Assembly: GCF_042682745.1 (NCBI RefSeq)
Contig: NZ_JBHUIO010000009.1
Location: 376,035-440,034, forward strand
DNA from: Tumebacillus_A lipolyticus
GTDB taxonomy: Bacteria; Bacillota; Bacilli; Tumebacillales; Tumebacillaceae
Reading direction: 5' to 3'
Length of the DNA stretch: 64,000 nucleotides
Shown here: piece after piece, positions 8,984-17,328 of the stretch
How positions within the stretch are numbered: the stretch's first letter is position 1
Layout of the letters: each line of letters begins with the position of its first letter
Position numbers and translations under genes: made by a program
The notes under the pieces: model-generated
The model's database searches: none
The model's input: only the letters and a program-made list of their open reading frames with translations
What the model was told of the DNA's origin: nothing

Positions 8984-9931
8984 CTATTCCTCCCGTTCCC
9001 CAAATCTTGTGCCCGGTTCAAGCTTCACGCCCCGCAGATACTCGGAGGCGAGCATGCGGCGTTTGCCTGCAGGCTGAATTTCCAACAGCGCCAATCTGCC
9101 GCTGCCACACTGCACGATGATCGCATCGTCTGTCGCTTTCAAAACGGTGCCAGGCAGGGCGGTCGGTGCAGATTCTTCCTCATCAATCCTAGCTTGCCAT
9201 ATCTTCATCACTTTATGAGCAACCGTTGTAAATGCAACAGGCCATGCGTTTAGTCCGCGCACTTGATTGTAGAGCGTCCGCGCATCGCGGCTCCAATCGA
9301 TGCGCTCATCATCGCGAGAGATGTTGGGCGAGTAGGTGACCAACGACTCGTCCTGCTGCGTTTCAGTATGCGTACCGGCTGCGATGCTGGGCAGCGTTTC
9401 GATCAGCAGCTTCGAGCCTGCCGCCGCCAGCTTGTCGTGCAGAGAGGAGACGGTGTCCACCTCATCGATCGGCACGACCACCTGTGAAATCATGTCGCCC
9501 GCGTCGAGCGCTTGCACCATCCGCATGATCGTGACGCCAGAGTTGGCATCGCCTTCAAGGATCGCACGGTGGATCGGAGCGCCGCCGCGCCAGCGCGGCA
9601 ACAGCGATGCATGCACGTTGATGCAGCCGAGTCGAGGCATGTCCAAGAGCGCTTTTGGCAAGATCTGCCCGTATGCTGCGGTGATCAGCAGATCGGCGTC
9701 ATACGCTCTTAGCGCCTGCAGCGACTCTTCGGTGCGCACCTTTTCCGGTTGGAGCACCGGAAGGTTGTGACGAAGCGCCGCCACCTTGACCGGCGGAGGC
9801 GTCAGTTCTCCCTTGCGCCCTTTCGGTCGATCTGGCTGGGTGACGACCGCTGCGACCTGATATCCGCTTTCGATCAACGCTTCCAGACACGGTACCGCAA
9901 AATCTGGCGTTCCCATAAACAAGATTTTCAT
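8984..9931 (-). CDS. fmt: Methionyl-tRNA formyltransferase
   Basis: 315 residues from the ATG at 9931 (MKILFMGTPDFAVP), which follows AAGGAGGTGACCGGG. It formylates initiator Met-tRNA with 10-formyl-tetrahydrofolate. The formyltransferase domain has FMGTPDFAVPCL, QPDRPKGR, AAYGQILPKALL, NVHASLLPRWRGGAPI (active-site Asn-His-Ser/Leu-Leu-Pro) and IMRMVQALDAGDM. The C-terminal tRNA-binding OB domain follows. It lies 14 bases behind def, whose product removes the formyl group. Confidence 0.97.
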   Translation of the reverse strand: MKILFMGTPDFAVPCLEALIESGYQVAAVVTQPDRPKGRKGELTPPPVKVAALRHNLPVLQPEKVRTEESLQALRAYDADLLITAAYGQILPKALLDMPRLGCINVHASLLPRWRGGAPIHRAILEGDANSGVTIMRMVQALDAGDMISQVVVPIDEVDTVSSLHDKLAAAGSKLLIETLPSIAAGTHTETQQDESLVTYSPNISRDDERIDWSRDARTLYNQVRGLNAWPVAFTTVAHKVMKIWQARIDEEESAPTALPGTVLKATDDAIIVQCGSGRLALLEIQPAGKRRMLASEYLRGVKLEPGTRFGEREE

Positions 9932-9945
9932 CCCGGTCACCTCCT

Positions 9946-10428
9946 TCAACGTTTTTTCCCGTTTCGATTGTTGTTCACAGCACCTGCCGGGAGCAGGCGG
10001 TCGGTGAACAAGATGCCGTCGAGATGGTCGATCTCATGGAGCAGACAGCGTGCGAGCAGCCCTTCGCCCACGACGGTAAACTCCTCACCGTCGCGGTTGA
10101 GCGCTTTGACCTCCACGCGGTTGGCGCGCATCACTTCGCCCGATTTCCCGGGCATCGACAGACAGCCTTCCGGGCCGACCTGCGATCCTGCTTCCGAGAT
10201 GACCTCCGGGTTGACAAGCTCGATCAGACCTTCCCCCACATCGACGACGATGCAGCGCTTCAGGATGCCGATCTGCGGAGCGGCAAGCCCGACCCCATTC
10301 CCGGCATCATACATCGTATCCGCGAGGTCGGTCAGCAATTTTTGTATATGTGAATTCACTTCCGGCACTGGTTTGGCGACCTGGCGCAACACCGGGTCTC
10401 CTTCCAAACGGATGATTTTAATCGCCAT
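9946..10428 (-). CDS. def: Peptide deformylase
   Basis: 160 residues. It removes the N-formyl group from new proteins. All three deformylase motifs are present: GVGLAAPQIG (motif 1), EGCLSMPG (motif 2, metal-binding Cys) and LLHEIDHLDGILF (motif 3, HExxH). It is of the shorter type 1 pattern, and ends in a basic tail (NNNRNGKKR). It lies between priA and fmt. Confidence 0.97.
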   Translation of the reverse strand: MAIKIIRLEGDPVLRQVAKPVPEVNSHIQKLLTDLADTMYDAGNGVGLAAPQIGILKRCIVVDVGEGLIELVNPEVISEAGSQVGPEGCLSMPGKSGEVMRANRVEVKALNRDGEEFTVVGEGLLARCLLHEIDHLDGILFTDRLLPAGAVNNNRNGKKR

Positions 10429-10516
10429 TTAGACAGTCTCCCTCCTTGACCCAAAAGAAAAGAACCATCTTTCATCATACCAAACGATCACTCGTTTCGA
10501 AAGGGAAGATTTACCC

Positions 10517-12964
10517 CTAGAGGATCATTTGCGCATTGACATCGATCGACAGGTATCCTCCCGCCTTTTGCGCTTCTTGAGCCAGCTCTTGATAGACGGA
10601 GCGAATCTGCTCGGCGACCTGTTTGAACCGCCCATACTTGAGCACGACATTGAAGCGATACTTTCCTTGCAGTCGGGATAGCGGGGCGGGCGAAGTCCCG
10701 AGCAGCGTGACATCTTCTCGCCCGCCAAAGGCGTTGCGCAATCGCTCTTCTAGCTTGCGCGCGATCCGCAGCGACTCGTCCTCGTTCACATTGACCGAAG
10801 TAAAGGCGGTCAGCTCACAAAAAGGTGGATTGTGCACGCCGTAGCGCACGCGAATCTCATGTTGGAAAAAGCGATCATAATCTTGCTGTTTCGCAAATTG
10901 AACCGCGTAGTGTTGGGGGTTGTAGGATTGCACGATCACCTCGCCTGGCAGCTGGTGACGGCCTGCGCGACCTGCGACCTGGGTGAGCAGTTGGAACGTG
11001 CGCTCCGCCGCTCGAAAGTCGGGAACGAACAGGGAGGTATCGGCGGAGATCACGCCGACGAGCGTGACATTCGGAAAGTCGAGACCTTTGGCGATCATCT
11101 GCGTGCCGAGCAGAATCTGCGCCTCCCGGTTGCGAAAGCGCTGCAGAAGATCGGCGTGCGATCCTTTGCCCGACGTGGTGTCAACATCCATGCGGATCAC
11201 GTTCACACCTGTGAAGACGCGGTTGAGCTCTTCCTCCACCCGCTGCGTCCCCGTGCCAAAATGGCGCACATGATCCCCTCCGCAGTCCGGGCAGACGTGA
11301 GGCATGCGCTCCGCATAGCCACAGTAGTGGCAGCGCAGCTGTTCCAACCCGCGAGCTTTGTGGTAGGTCAGCGGAATTTCACACTCCCGACAGCGAGCGA
11401 CATAGCCACAAGAGCGACAGAGGACAAACGTGGCAAAGCCGCGCCTGTTCAAAAACAGGATGATCTGCTCGCCTTTTTCCAGCCGCTTTTCGATGCCCTG
11501 CTTCAGCGAGGAGGAAAACATCGAGCGGTTGCCTTCCTGCAACTCGTTTCTCATGTCGACCACTCTGACTTTGGGCAGGTTTTGTCCCAGCACGCGGTCA
11601 GACATCTCCAGCAGGCCGATCTGTCCTTGATGCGCCCACCAGCGCGTCTCCAGCGCCGGAGTTGCCGAGCCGAGAACGACAGTCGCACCATGCTGGCGCC
11701 CGCGATACATCGCGACTTCGCGTGCAAGGTATTTCGGATGATCATCCTGTTTATAGGACGCTTCGTGCTCTTCGTCGATGATCATCAGTCCGATCGATCG
11801 AAAAGGTGCAAAGATCGCCGAGCGAGCGCCGACGACGATCGTCACATCCCCTTGGCGAATTCGCCGCCACTCGTCAAACTTTTCACCGGCAGACAACCGC
11901 GAGTGCATCACCGCCACCGCATCTCCGAAGCGCTTTTTGAAGCGCTCGACCATCTGGGGAGTCAGCGAGATCTCCGGGACGAGCATGATCGCCTGCCTTC
12001 CCTGTTGCACACAGGAGGCGATCGCCTGCAGATACACTTCCGTCTTTCCAGATCCTGTAACTCCATGCAGCAAAAAGGTCTCCGGCTTTTCGCTCGCAAC
12101 CGCCGCTGCGATCTGATCGTAAGCGGATCGCTGCAGCGGTGTGAGCGGCAACGGCTGCTCCAATCGGCCATGCTCGATGCCGTACGGGTCGCGCAACACC
12201 TCGCGCAGCTCTTTTTGCACATACCCCTTTTCGACGAGAGGTTTCAGCGTCGCAGTCGAGGCGTTCAACTCGCTCAAGACCGCTTTCATCAGCACCGGCT
12301 CTCCCTGATCGAACAGATAGGCGAGCACCTCTTTTTGCTTTTTGGCACGGCCGAGCTCTGCGAGCGCAGACTGAAATGACTCTCCCTGTACCGCACAGGT
12401 CAGGTAGACGACCGTCTTCATCTGCGCTCCTTGCTTGACCTGATACGATTCCTTCAAGATGCCCTTCGCCGTCCACTCGCGAAGGATCGACCTCCATCGC
12501 GGATGTTCGGCGATCAATTGCTCCTTCGTCCTGTTCGGAGATTCCTGCAAGGTGTGCAGCAGCTCCGCCTCCAGCGAACCTGGCGTCACGGCGGGCGGCT
12601 CGTCGACCAATTGCAGCTTGGTGCTCGCCTTGGCTCGCATCCCGCTCGGCAGCAGAGCTTGGACGGAAGCCGCTCTCGTGCACAGATACCGCTCCGAGAG
12701 CCAGCTTGCCAGCTCCACCAGATCGGGCGTGAGCGGTGGCTCGTCGTCCAGCACTTCCAAGATCGCCTTCGTCTTCGTCACATCGGCAGCTTCTGCCAGA
12801 CCCACGATGTAGCCTTCCAATCGGCGCGGGCCAAACGGAACTAACACGCGAGTCCCGATGTGCACGCGGTCGCGCATCGCTTCTGGCACCTCATAGTGAA
12901 AAGGTCGGTCGACCCCCGAAGATTTTACCTCGACGATCACCTCAGCAAATCGCTTCGAGCTCAT
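10517..12964 (-). CDS. priA: Primosomal protein N' (replication restart helicase PriA)
   Basis: 815 residues. It is a 3'-to-5' helicase that rebuilds replication forks away from oriC. An N-terminal DNA-binding domain (FAEVIVEVKSSGVDRPFHYEVP, then LVPFGPRRLEGYIVGL) is followed by the helicase core with LLHGVTGSGKTEVYLQ (Walker A), IIDEEHEASYKQ (Walker B), GSATPALET, and the QVAGRAGRHQLPGEV motif. Eight cysteines in CRSCGYVARCRECEIPLTYH and CHYCGYAERMPHVCPDC bind two zinc ions. The ATG overlaps the coaBC stop by 4 bases, so the two are coupled. Confidence 0.97.
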   Translation of the reverse strand: MSSKRFAEVIVEVKSSGVDRPFHYEVPEAMRDRVHIGTRVLVPFGPRRLEGYIVGLAEAADVTKTKAILEVLDDEPPLTPDLVELASWLSERYLCTRAASVQALLPSGMRAKASTKLQLVDEPPAVTPGSLEAELLHTLQESPNRTKEQLIAEHPRWRSILREWTAKGILKESYQVKQGAQMKTVVYLTCAVQGESFQSALAELGRAKKQKEVLAYLFDQGEPVLMKAVLSELNASTATLKPLVEKGYVQKELREVLRDPYGIEHGRLEQPLPLTPLQRSAYDQIAAAVASEKPETFLLHGVTGSGKTEVYLQAIASCVQQGRQAIMLVPEISLTPQMVERFKKRFGDAVAVMHSRLSAGEKFDEWRRIRQGDVTIVVGARSAIFAPFRSIGLMIIDEEHEASYKQDDHPKYLAREVAMYRGRQHGATVVLGSATPALETRWWAHQGQIGLLEMSDRVLGQNLPKVRVVDMRNELQEGNRSMFSSSLKQGIEKRLEKGEQIILFLNRRGFATFVLCRSCGYVARCRECEIPLTYHKARGLEQLRCHYCGYAERMPHVCPDCGGDHVRHFGTGTQRVEEELNRVFTGVNVIRMDVDTTSGKGSHADLLQRFRNREAQILLGTQMIAKGLDFPNVTLVGVISADTSLFVPDFRAAERTFQLLTQVAGRAGRHQLPGEVIVQSYNPQHYAVQFAKQQDYDRFFQHEIRVRYGVHNPPFCELTAFTSVNVNEDESLRIARKLEERLRNAFGGREDVTLLGTSPAPLSRLQGKYRFNVVLKYGRFKQVAEQIRSVYQELAQEAQKAGGYLSIDVNAQMIL

Positions 12965-14178
12965 CGGGAAGATCGCCTCGTTCGCATGTTCAACACATGG
13001 TCGAGGATTCGATCTGCCACCTCAAGTTTGGAGAGCAGCGGAAGCGCGATCTCCGCCTCCCGATCGACGAGGGTGACGATGTTGGTATCTGTGCCAAAAC
13101 CGGCGCCCGACTGCGAAACATCATTGGCGACGAACAGGTCCGCCCCTTTTCGCATCAGCTTCCCTCTGGCGTTCTCCAACACATTTTCTGTCTCGGCTGC
13201 AAATCCGACCAGCAATTGGTCGTCGCGCTTGCGCTGCCCCACTTCGAGCAGGATGTCCGGATTGCGCTCAAATTCGATCAGCAGATTGCCCTCTTTTTTC
13301 TTCAGCTTCTGCTCGTGGCGCAGCTTCGGTCGGTAATCGGCAACTGCCGCCGCCCCGATGATCACATCTTGCTCCTCAACTCGCGCCATCACCGCTTCGT
13401 ACATCTCAAGCCCAGTCTGCACCTGAACGGTCGTAGCGCCCGAAGGCGGCGCAAGCTCGGACGGGCCGGTGACCAGCGTGACGAGAGCCCCGCGCCTAAG
13501 CGCCGCTTCGACGATCGCATATCCCATCTTGCCGGTGGAGCGGTTGGTCACATAGCGCACCGGATCGATCGGCTCGGCGTTCCGCCCTGCGGTGACCAAC
13601 AGCCGGACTCCCGCCAGATCGCGCGGCTTGTCCCGCTCAGTGAAAAATGATTCGATCCATGCGGCGATCTCCTCCGGTTCCATCAAGCGGCCTTTTCCCG
13701 TCCACCCGCAGGCGAGATAGCCTTCGTTCGGCTCCGCAAACTGATACCCTTTTTCCCGGAGGTAGCTGACGTTGTCCTGAACGATCGGGTTGTTGTACAT
13801 GTTCACATTCATCGCCAGCGCGAAGAGCACAGGTGCGGTCGTCGCCATGATCGTCGTCGTCAGCATGTCATCTGCGATGCCGTTTGCCACCTTGCCGATC
13901 ACGTTGGCGGTGGTCGGAGCGACGACGATCAGGTCTGCTTTGTCTGCGAGGGCGATATGAGCCAATTCGGACGGGTCTGGCTCGGTGAACGTGTCGAGAT
14001 GCACCGGCCGTTTGGTCAGGCTTTGAAAGGTGAGCGGGGTGATAAACTTTTGCGCCGATTCGGTCATGATGACATGCACGTTCGCACCCGCTTTTGTCAA
14101 AAGGCTGGCAAGCGATGCCGTTTTAAAAGCGGCGATTCCGCCTGCGACGCCAAGCACGATCGTTTTCCCTTTTAGCAT
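12961..14178 (-). CDS. coaBC: Bifunctional phosphopantothenoylcysteine decarboxylase / phosphopantothenate-cysteine ligase
   Basis: 405 residues from ATG 14178 (MLKGKTIVLGVAGGIAAFK), with GGAGA upstream. It carries out two steps of coenzyme A synthesis. The N-terminal CoaC flavoprotein has VLGVAGGIAAFKTASL, the active-site histidine region SELAHIALADKADL, APTTANVIGKVANGIADDMLTT, and ALAMNVNMYNNP (the substrate-recognition Asn). The C-terminal CoaB half begins near LLVTAGRNAEPIDPVRYVTNRSTGKMG and has AAVADYRPK. It follows rpoZ after a hairpin. Confidence 0.97.
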   Translation of the reverse strand: MLKGKTIVLGVAGGIAAFKTASLASLLTKAGANVHVIMTESAQKFITPLTFQSLTKRPVHLDTFTEPDPSELAHIALADKADLIVVAPTTANVIGKVANGIADDMLTTTIMATTAPVLFALAMNVNMYNNPIVQDNVSYLREKGYQFAEPNEGYLACGWTGKGRLMEPEEIAAWIESFFTERDKPRDLAGVRLLVTAGRNAEPIDPVRYVTNRSTGKMGYAIVEAALRRGALVTLVTGPSELAPPSGATTVQVQTGLEMYEAVMARVEEQDVIIGAAAVADYRPKLRHEQKLKKKEGNLLIEFERNPDILLEVGQRKRDDQLLVGFAAETENVLENARGKLMRKGADLFVANDVSQSGAGFGTDTNIVTLVDREAEIALPLLSKLEVADRILDHVLNMRTRRSSR

Positions 14179-14205
14179 GGTGACCGTCTCCTCTCCTGTC
14201 TTGTT

Positions 14206-14241
14206 ACAAAAAGAAACAACCCGCAATGAGGTTGTTTCTCG
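14206..14241 (-). terminator. Hairpin with U tract between rpoZ and coaBC
   Basis: On the minus strand AGAAACAACC pairs with GGTTGTTTCT around a short loop and is followed by TTTTTG. It starts 6 bases after the rpoZ stop and ends just before the coaBC ribosome site. It may stop part of the transcripts of the gmk-rpoZ group. Confidence 0.7.
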
Positions 14242-14246
14242 TCTGT

Positions 14247-14453
14247 TTACTTGATGCCATCTTTTGTGCGCACGAATCGCACCTTTTCTTCGGAGATCTC
14301 GTTCAGCGCCACCGTAACGTTCTTGTTGCTCTGAACGGTGATCATCTTCTCTGCACCATCTTGAATGCGGCGCGCGCGCTTCGAAGCGGCGACCACCAGC
14401 GAATACTTGCTATCTGCAAGGTGCATCAACTTGTCAATGGAAGGATAAATCAT
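14247..14453 (-). CDS. rpoZ: DNA-directed RNA polymerase omega subunit
   Basis: 68 residues, typical for Firmicutes omega. It helps assemble RNA polymerase by holding the beta' subunit. The conserved block is MIYPSIDKLM, then DSKYSLVVAASKRARRI and KNVTVALNEISEEKV. It starts directly after the gmk stop codon, as in many Bacilli. Confidence 0.95.
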   Translation of the reverse strand: MIYPSIDKLMHLADSKYSLVVAASKRARRIQDGAEKMITVQSNKNVTVALNEISEEKVRFVRTKDGIK

Positions 14454-15071
14454 CTACTTGCCACCCTCCTGAATCAAACAATTATAATATTCTAAGTTCC
14501 GAGAGACATTGCAACGCTCAGCGGTGATGATGCTGCGAACTTTGTTGCAGGCGTTCTCCACCACATCGTTGACCACAACATAATCGTATTCGGAGATGTA
14601 CTTCATCTCATCGGACGCCGCACCGAAGCGACGGTTGAACGACTCTTCCGTCTCCGATCCACGACCGATGATCCTGCTGCGCAACTCATTGAGCGAAGGC
14701 GGCATCAGGAAGATGAACACGCCGTTCGGGAATTTTTCCTTCACTTGCAAGGCGCCTTGAATGTCGATCTCAAGCAGCACATTCTCTCCGGCAGCCAATG
14801 TTTCCTCGACGTATTTGCGCGGCGTCCCATAATAGTTGCCGTATACTTCGGCCCACTCCAAAAGCTCATCCTGCTTGACCATCTCTTGAAACTGATCGAC
14901 CGATTTGAAAAAATAGTTGACCGCTTCCAGTTCCCCTTCGCGCGGTTGGCGCGTCGTGCACGAGACCGAGTAGTGAGTGGTATTCATCGTCGGCAACAAC
15001 GCCTTGCAGATCGTGCCCTTACCTGCTCCAGACGGCCCTGACAAGACGATGAGCAACCCTTTTTGTATCAT
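14454..15071 (-). CDS. gmk: Guanylate kinase
   Basis: 205 residues. It phosphorylates GMP to GDP. It has the P-loop LSGPSGAGKGTICKAL, the GMP-binding SVSCTTRQPREGE, the YGNYYGTPRKYVEE block, LEIDIQGALQVKEKFP, and the lid region RIIGRGSETEESFNRR. It lies between remA and rpoZ. Confidence 0.97.
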   Translation of the reverse strand: MIQKGLLIVLSGPSGAGKGTICKALLPTMNTTHYSVSCTTRQPREGELEAVNYFFKSVDQFQEMVKQDELLEWAEVYGNYYGTPRKYVEETLAAGENVLLEIDIQGALQVKEKFPNGVFIFLMPPSLNELRSRIIGRGSETEESFNRRFGAASDEMKYISEYDYVVVNDVVENACNKVRSIITAERCNVSRNLEYYNCLIQEGGK

Positions 15072-15099
15072 CTTTTTTCTCCTTCCGGACGTTGTGGTT

Positions 15100-15366
15100 T
15101 TACTCTTCGTCGTCTTGGCTGTTGTCTTTCGCTACCAGACGATGTGCCACAGTTTCCGGCTGAACAGCCGACAAGATGATATGATCGCTGTCGGTGATGA
15201 TCACAGCGCGAGTTCTGCGTCCGTACGTCGCATCGATCAGCATGCCGCGATCGCGCGCTTCCTGAATGATGCGCTTGATCGGCGCAGACTCTGGAGAGAC
15301 GATCGAAACGATGCGATTGGCGGAAACGATATTTCCAAACCCGATATTGATTAGCTTAATGCTCAC
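15100..15366 (-). CDS. remA: Extracellular matrix regulator RemA (DUF370)
   Basis: 88 residues. RemA is a ring-forming DNA-binding protein that activates biofilm-matrix and osmoprotection genes in B. subtilis. The family core IKLINIGFGNIVSANRIVSIVSPESAPIKR and DATYGRRTRAVIITDSDHIILSA is well kept. The acidic tail NSQDDEE is variable in the family. It lies between yicC and gmk as in B. subtilis. Confidence 0.95.
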   Translation of the reverse strand: MSIKLINIGFGNIVSANRIVSIVSPESAPIKRIIQEARDRGMLIDATYGRRTRAVIITDSDHIILSAVQPETVAHRLVAKDNSQDDEE

Positions 15367-15444
15367 GACCCATTCCTCCTAAATTCACTACCCTCTCTGC
15401 CTGCATTGTTGCCAGGAAGGATTCTTCTGATACCAGATCGGGAT

Positions 15445-16326
15445 CTACTCGACATTTTGAATCTGCTCACGAATCTGTTCGAGCAACGCCTTCATCTCCA
15501 CCACGTGTTGGGCGATCTGCAAGTCGTTCGCCTTCGAGCCGATCGTGTTCACTTCGCGGTTCATCTCCTGCACGAAGAAGTCCAGCTTGCGACCGATCGG
15601 CTCGCTTGCTCCGAGCATGTCTTCAAACTGTTCGAAGTGGCTGTCCAGCCGCACCAGCTCCTCGACGATGCTCGCGCGATCTGCGAGCAGAGCGACCTCG
15701 GTGAGCAAGCGCGCTTCCTCGATGAGCACCGCGCCTGCGAGCAGCTCTTTCAGCCGCTTCTCCAACCGCTCGCGAATCTCGCTGACGACAAGGGGGGCAC
15801 GAGTTGAAACCGCTTCCTTGATCGCGCGAAGCTTGTCGATGCGACCTCTGACATCCTGAGCCAGTCTGCTTCCTTCGCTTTGCCGCATGATGACAAGATC
15901 GTCTGCCGCATCTGCTGCCAGCTGCACGAGCATGCTTCCCAAAAGCTCCGCATCCTCCTGTGCTTGAGTGACCTTTACAACATCCGGTTGCGAAATCAGG
16001 TCGGACAGACTCAGGCGTTCCGACATCCCCAAGCGTTCGGCCAGCGAATCGGCGGCCGACTTGATCTGCGCCGCCAGCTCTTCGTCCAGAATGACTGCGC
16101 TTCCGCTCCGCTCCACCCGATCGATGGTTATGTAACAATCAAGCCTGCCTCTCGACACGCGCTCCAAGATGACCTTCTTGATCTTGTCCTCTGCGAAGAG
16201 ATAGTCGCGCGGCATCCGAACCACCACTTCCGCATAGCGATGATTGACCGCTTTGATCTCGATGAGAACGCGGTAGCCGCAATCGATCTTTTCAGCTCGA
16301 CCATATCCCGTCATGCTTCTGAGCAT
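15445..16326 (-). CDS. YicC/YloC family endoribonuclease
   Basis: 293 residues, full length for the family (B. subtilis YloC, E. coli YicC). Members form hexamers that open on RNA and cut it. The N-terminal signature MLRSMTGYGRAE and IEIKAVNHRYAEVVVRMPRDY is exact. The C-terminal DUF1732 part has AVLIEEARLLTEVALLADRASIVEELVRLDSH, GRKLDFFVQEMNREVNTIGSKAND and IEQIREQIQNVE-like helices. The ATG at 16326 follows GAAGGG. It is the first gene after the dapF terminator. Confidence 0.93.
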   Translation of the reverse strand: MLRSMTGYGRAEKIDCGYRVLIEIKAVNHRYAEVVVRMPRDYLFAEDKIKKVILERVSRGRLDCYITIDRVERSGSAVILDEELAAQIKSAADSLAERLGMSERLSLSDLISQPDVVKVTQAQEDAELLGSMLVQLAADAADDLVIMRQSEGSRLAQDVRGRIDKLRAIKEAVSTRAPLVVSEIRERLEKRLKELLAGAVLIEEARLLTEVALLADRASIVEELVRLDSHFEQFEDMLGASEPIGRKLDFFVQEMNREVNTIGSKANDLQIAQHVVEMKALLEQIREQIQNVE

Positions 16327-16447
16327 CGAGATTCCCTTCTTTCGCCTCTATCATACTACGGAAATATGTAACAAGAAACAGTTTTCACTGTTTTTCGGGC
16401 TTTTCCTGCTCATATTACGCAATTTCTTGCCAAGATGCAAGCAAAAA

Positions 16448-16492
16448 GGATCGCGCGCCGCGAAAATGTGTGCGTGCGGCGAAGCGATCCCC
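16448..16492 (-). terminator. Terminator after dapF
   Basis: On the minus strand GGATCGC...GCCGC pairs with GCGGCG...GATCC, followed by TTTTTG. It begins 5 bases after the dapF stop. Confidence 0.75.
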
Positions 16493-16496
16493 GTTT

Positions 16497-17324
16497 TTAA
16501 TACACGCCCTCGAAGACGATCCTCGAAGGACCTGTCATGTAGACGCGATTGTCAGACTCGCGCCATTCGATCTGCAGATCGCCGCCCTGCAAGTGCACCA
16601 CCGCATTGCGGGACGTACGCCCATTCAGCACGCCCGCCACGACGACGGCGCACGCGCCCGACCCGCAGGCGAGCGTTTCACCGCATCCGCGCTCCCAAAC
16701 GCGCATCGTCACCTCGTCCGGCCCATGCACTTGCACGAACTCGACGTTCGTCCGGCGCGGGAACAACAGATTGGTTTCGATCTGCGGGCCCGCTTGGTGC
16801 AGCCGCACGCTTTCCAGGCTCTCGACAAAGATCACCGCATGCGGGTTGCCCATCGAGACGGCGGTGAACCGAAACTCTCCGTCTGCGACCGAGATCGGGT
16901 GATCGATCACTCGCTCCGCTTCCACCTGCGTCGGAATCTCCCGACCTGCGAGCTTTGGCTCTCCCATGTCGACCGTCACCTGCGCGACTTCTCCTCGTTC
17001 GATCACAAGCTTCAGACGCTGGATGCCGACGCGAGTTTCCAGCAGGATCTCTTCCTTGTCGGTCAGCTGTTTGTCAAACACGTACTTGGCGACACAGCGC
17101 ACCGCGTTGCCGCATTGCTCCGCCTCCGTGCCATCCGCATTGAAGATTCGCATCGCGAAGTCGGCCCGCTCGTGCGGCAAGATCAACACCAGTCCGTCCG
17201 CCCCGATGCCGAAGTGGCGGTCGCACACGCTTTGGGCCAGCGAGTCGATCCGGTCTGGAACGGAAGAAAACTCGGCAACGACCACAAAGTCATTGCCGAG
17301 ACCATGCATTTTCGTAAAGTTCAT
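16497..17324 (-). CDS. dapF: Diaminopimelate epimerase
   Basis: 275 residues. It converts LL- to meso-diaminopimelate for lysine and peptidoglycan. The two catalytic cysteines are visible in the related halves: AEQCGNAVRCVAKYV and ETLACGSGACAVVVA. Other family blocks are FTKMHGLGNDFVVV at the N-terminus, CDRHFGIGADGLVLI, and SMGNPHAVIFVE. It lies 4 bases after the Ca2+-ATPase gene, an operon partner that is not conserved in B. subtilis, where dapF lies elsewhere. Confidence 0.96.
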   Translation of the reverse strand: MNFTKMHGLGNDFVVVAEFSSVPDRIDSLAQSVCDRHFGIGADGLVLILPHERADFAMRIFNADGTEAEQCGNAVRCVAKYVFDKQLTDKEEILLETRVGIQRLKLVIERGEVAQVTVDMGEPKLAGREIPTQVEAERVIDHPISVADGEFRFTAVSMGNPHAVIFVESLESVRLHQAGPQIETNLLFPRRTNVEFVQVHGPDEVTMRVWERGCGETLACGSGACAVVVAGVLNGRTSRNAVVHLQGGDLQIEWRESDNRVYMTGPSRIVFEGVY

Positions 17325-17328
17325 CTCT

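Noticed and set aside
10832..12379. 515-codon plus-strand open frame opposite priA
   Set aside because: It mirrors priA, whose motifs are complete; GC-rich third positions open long antisense frames. No ribosome site or protein family.
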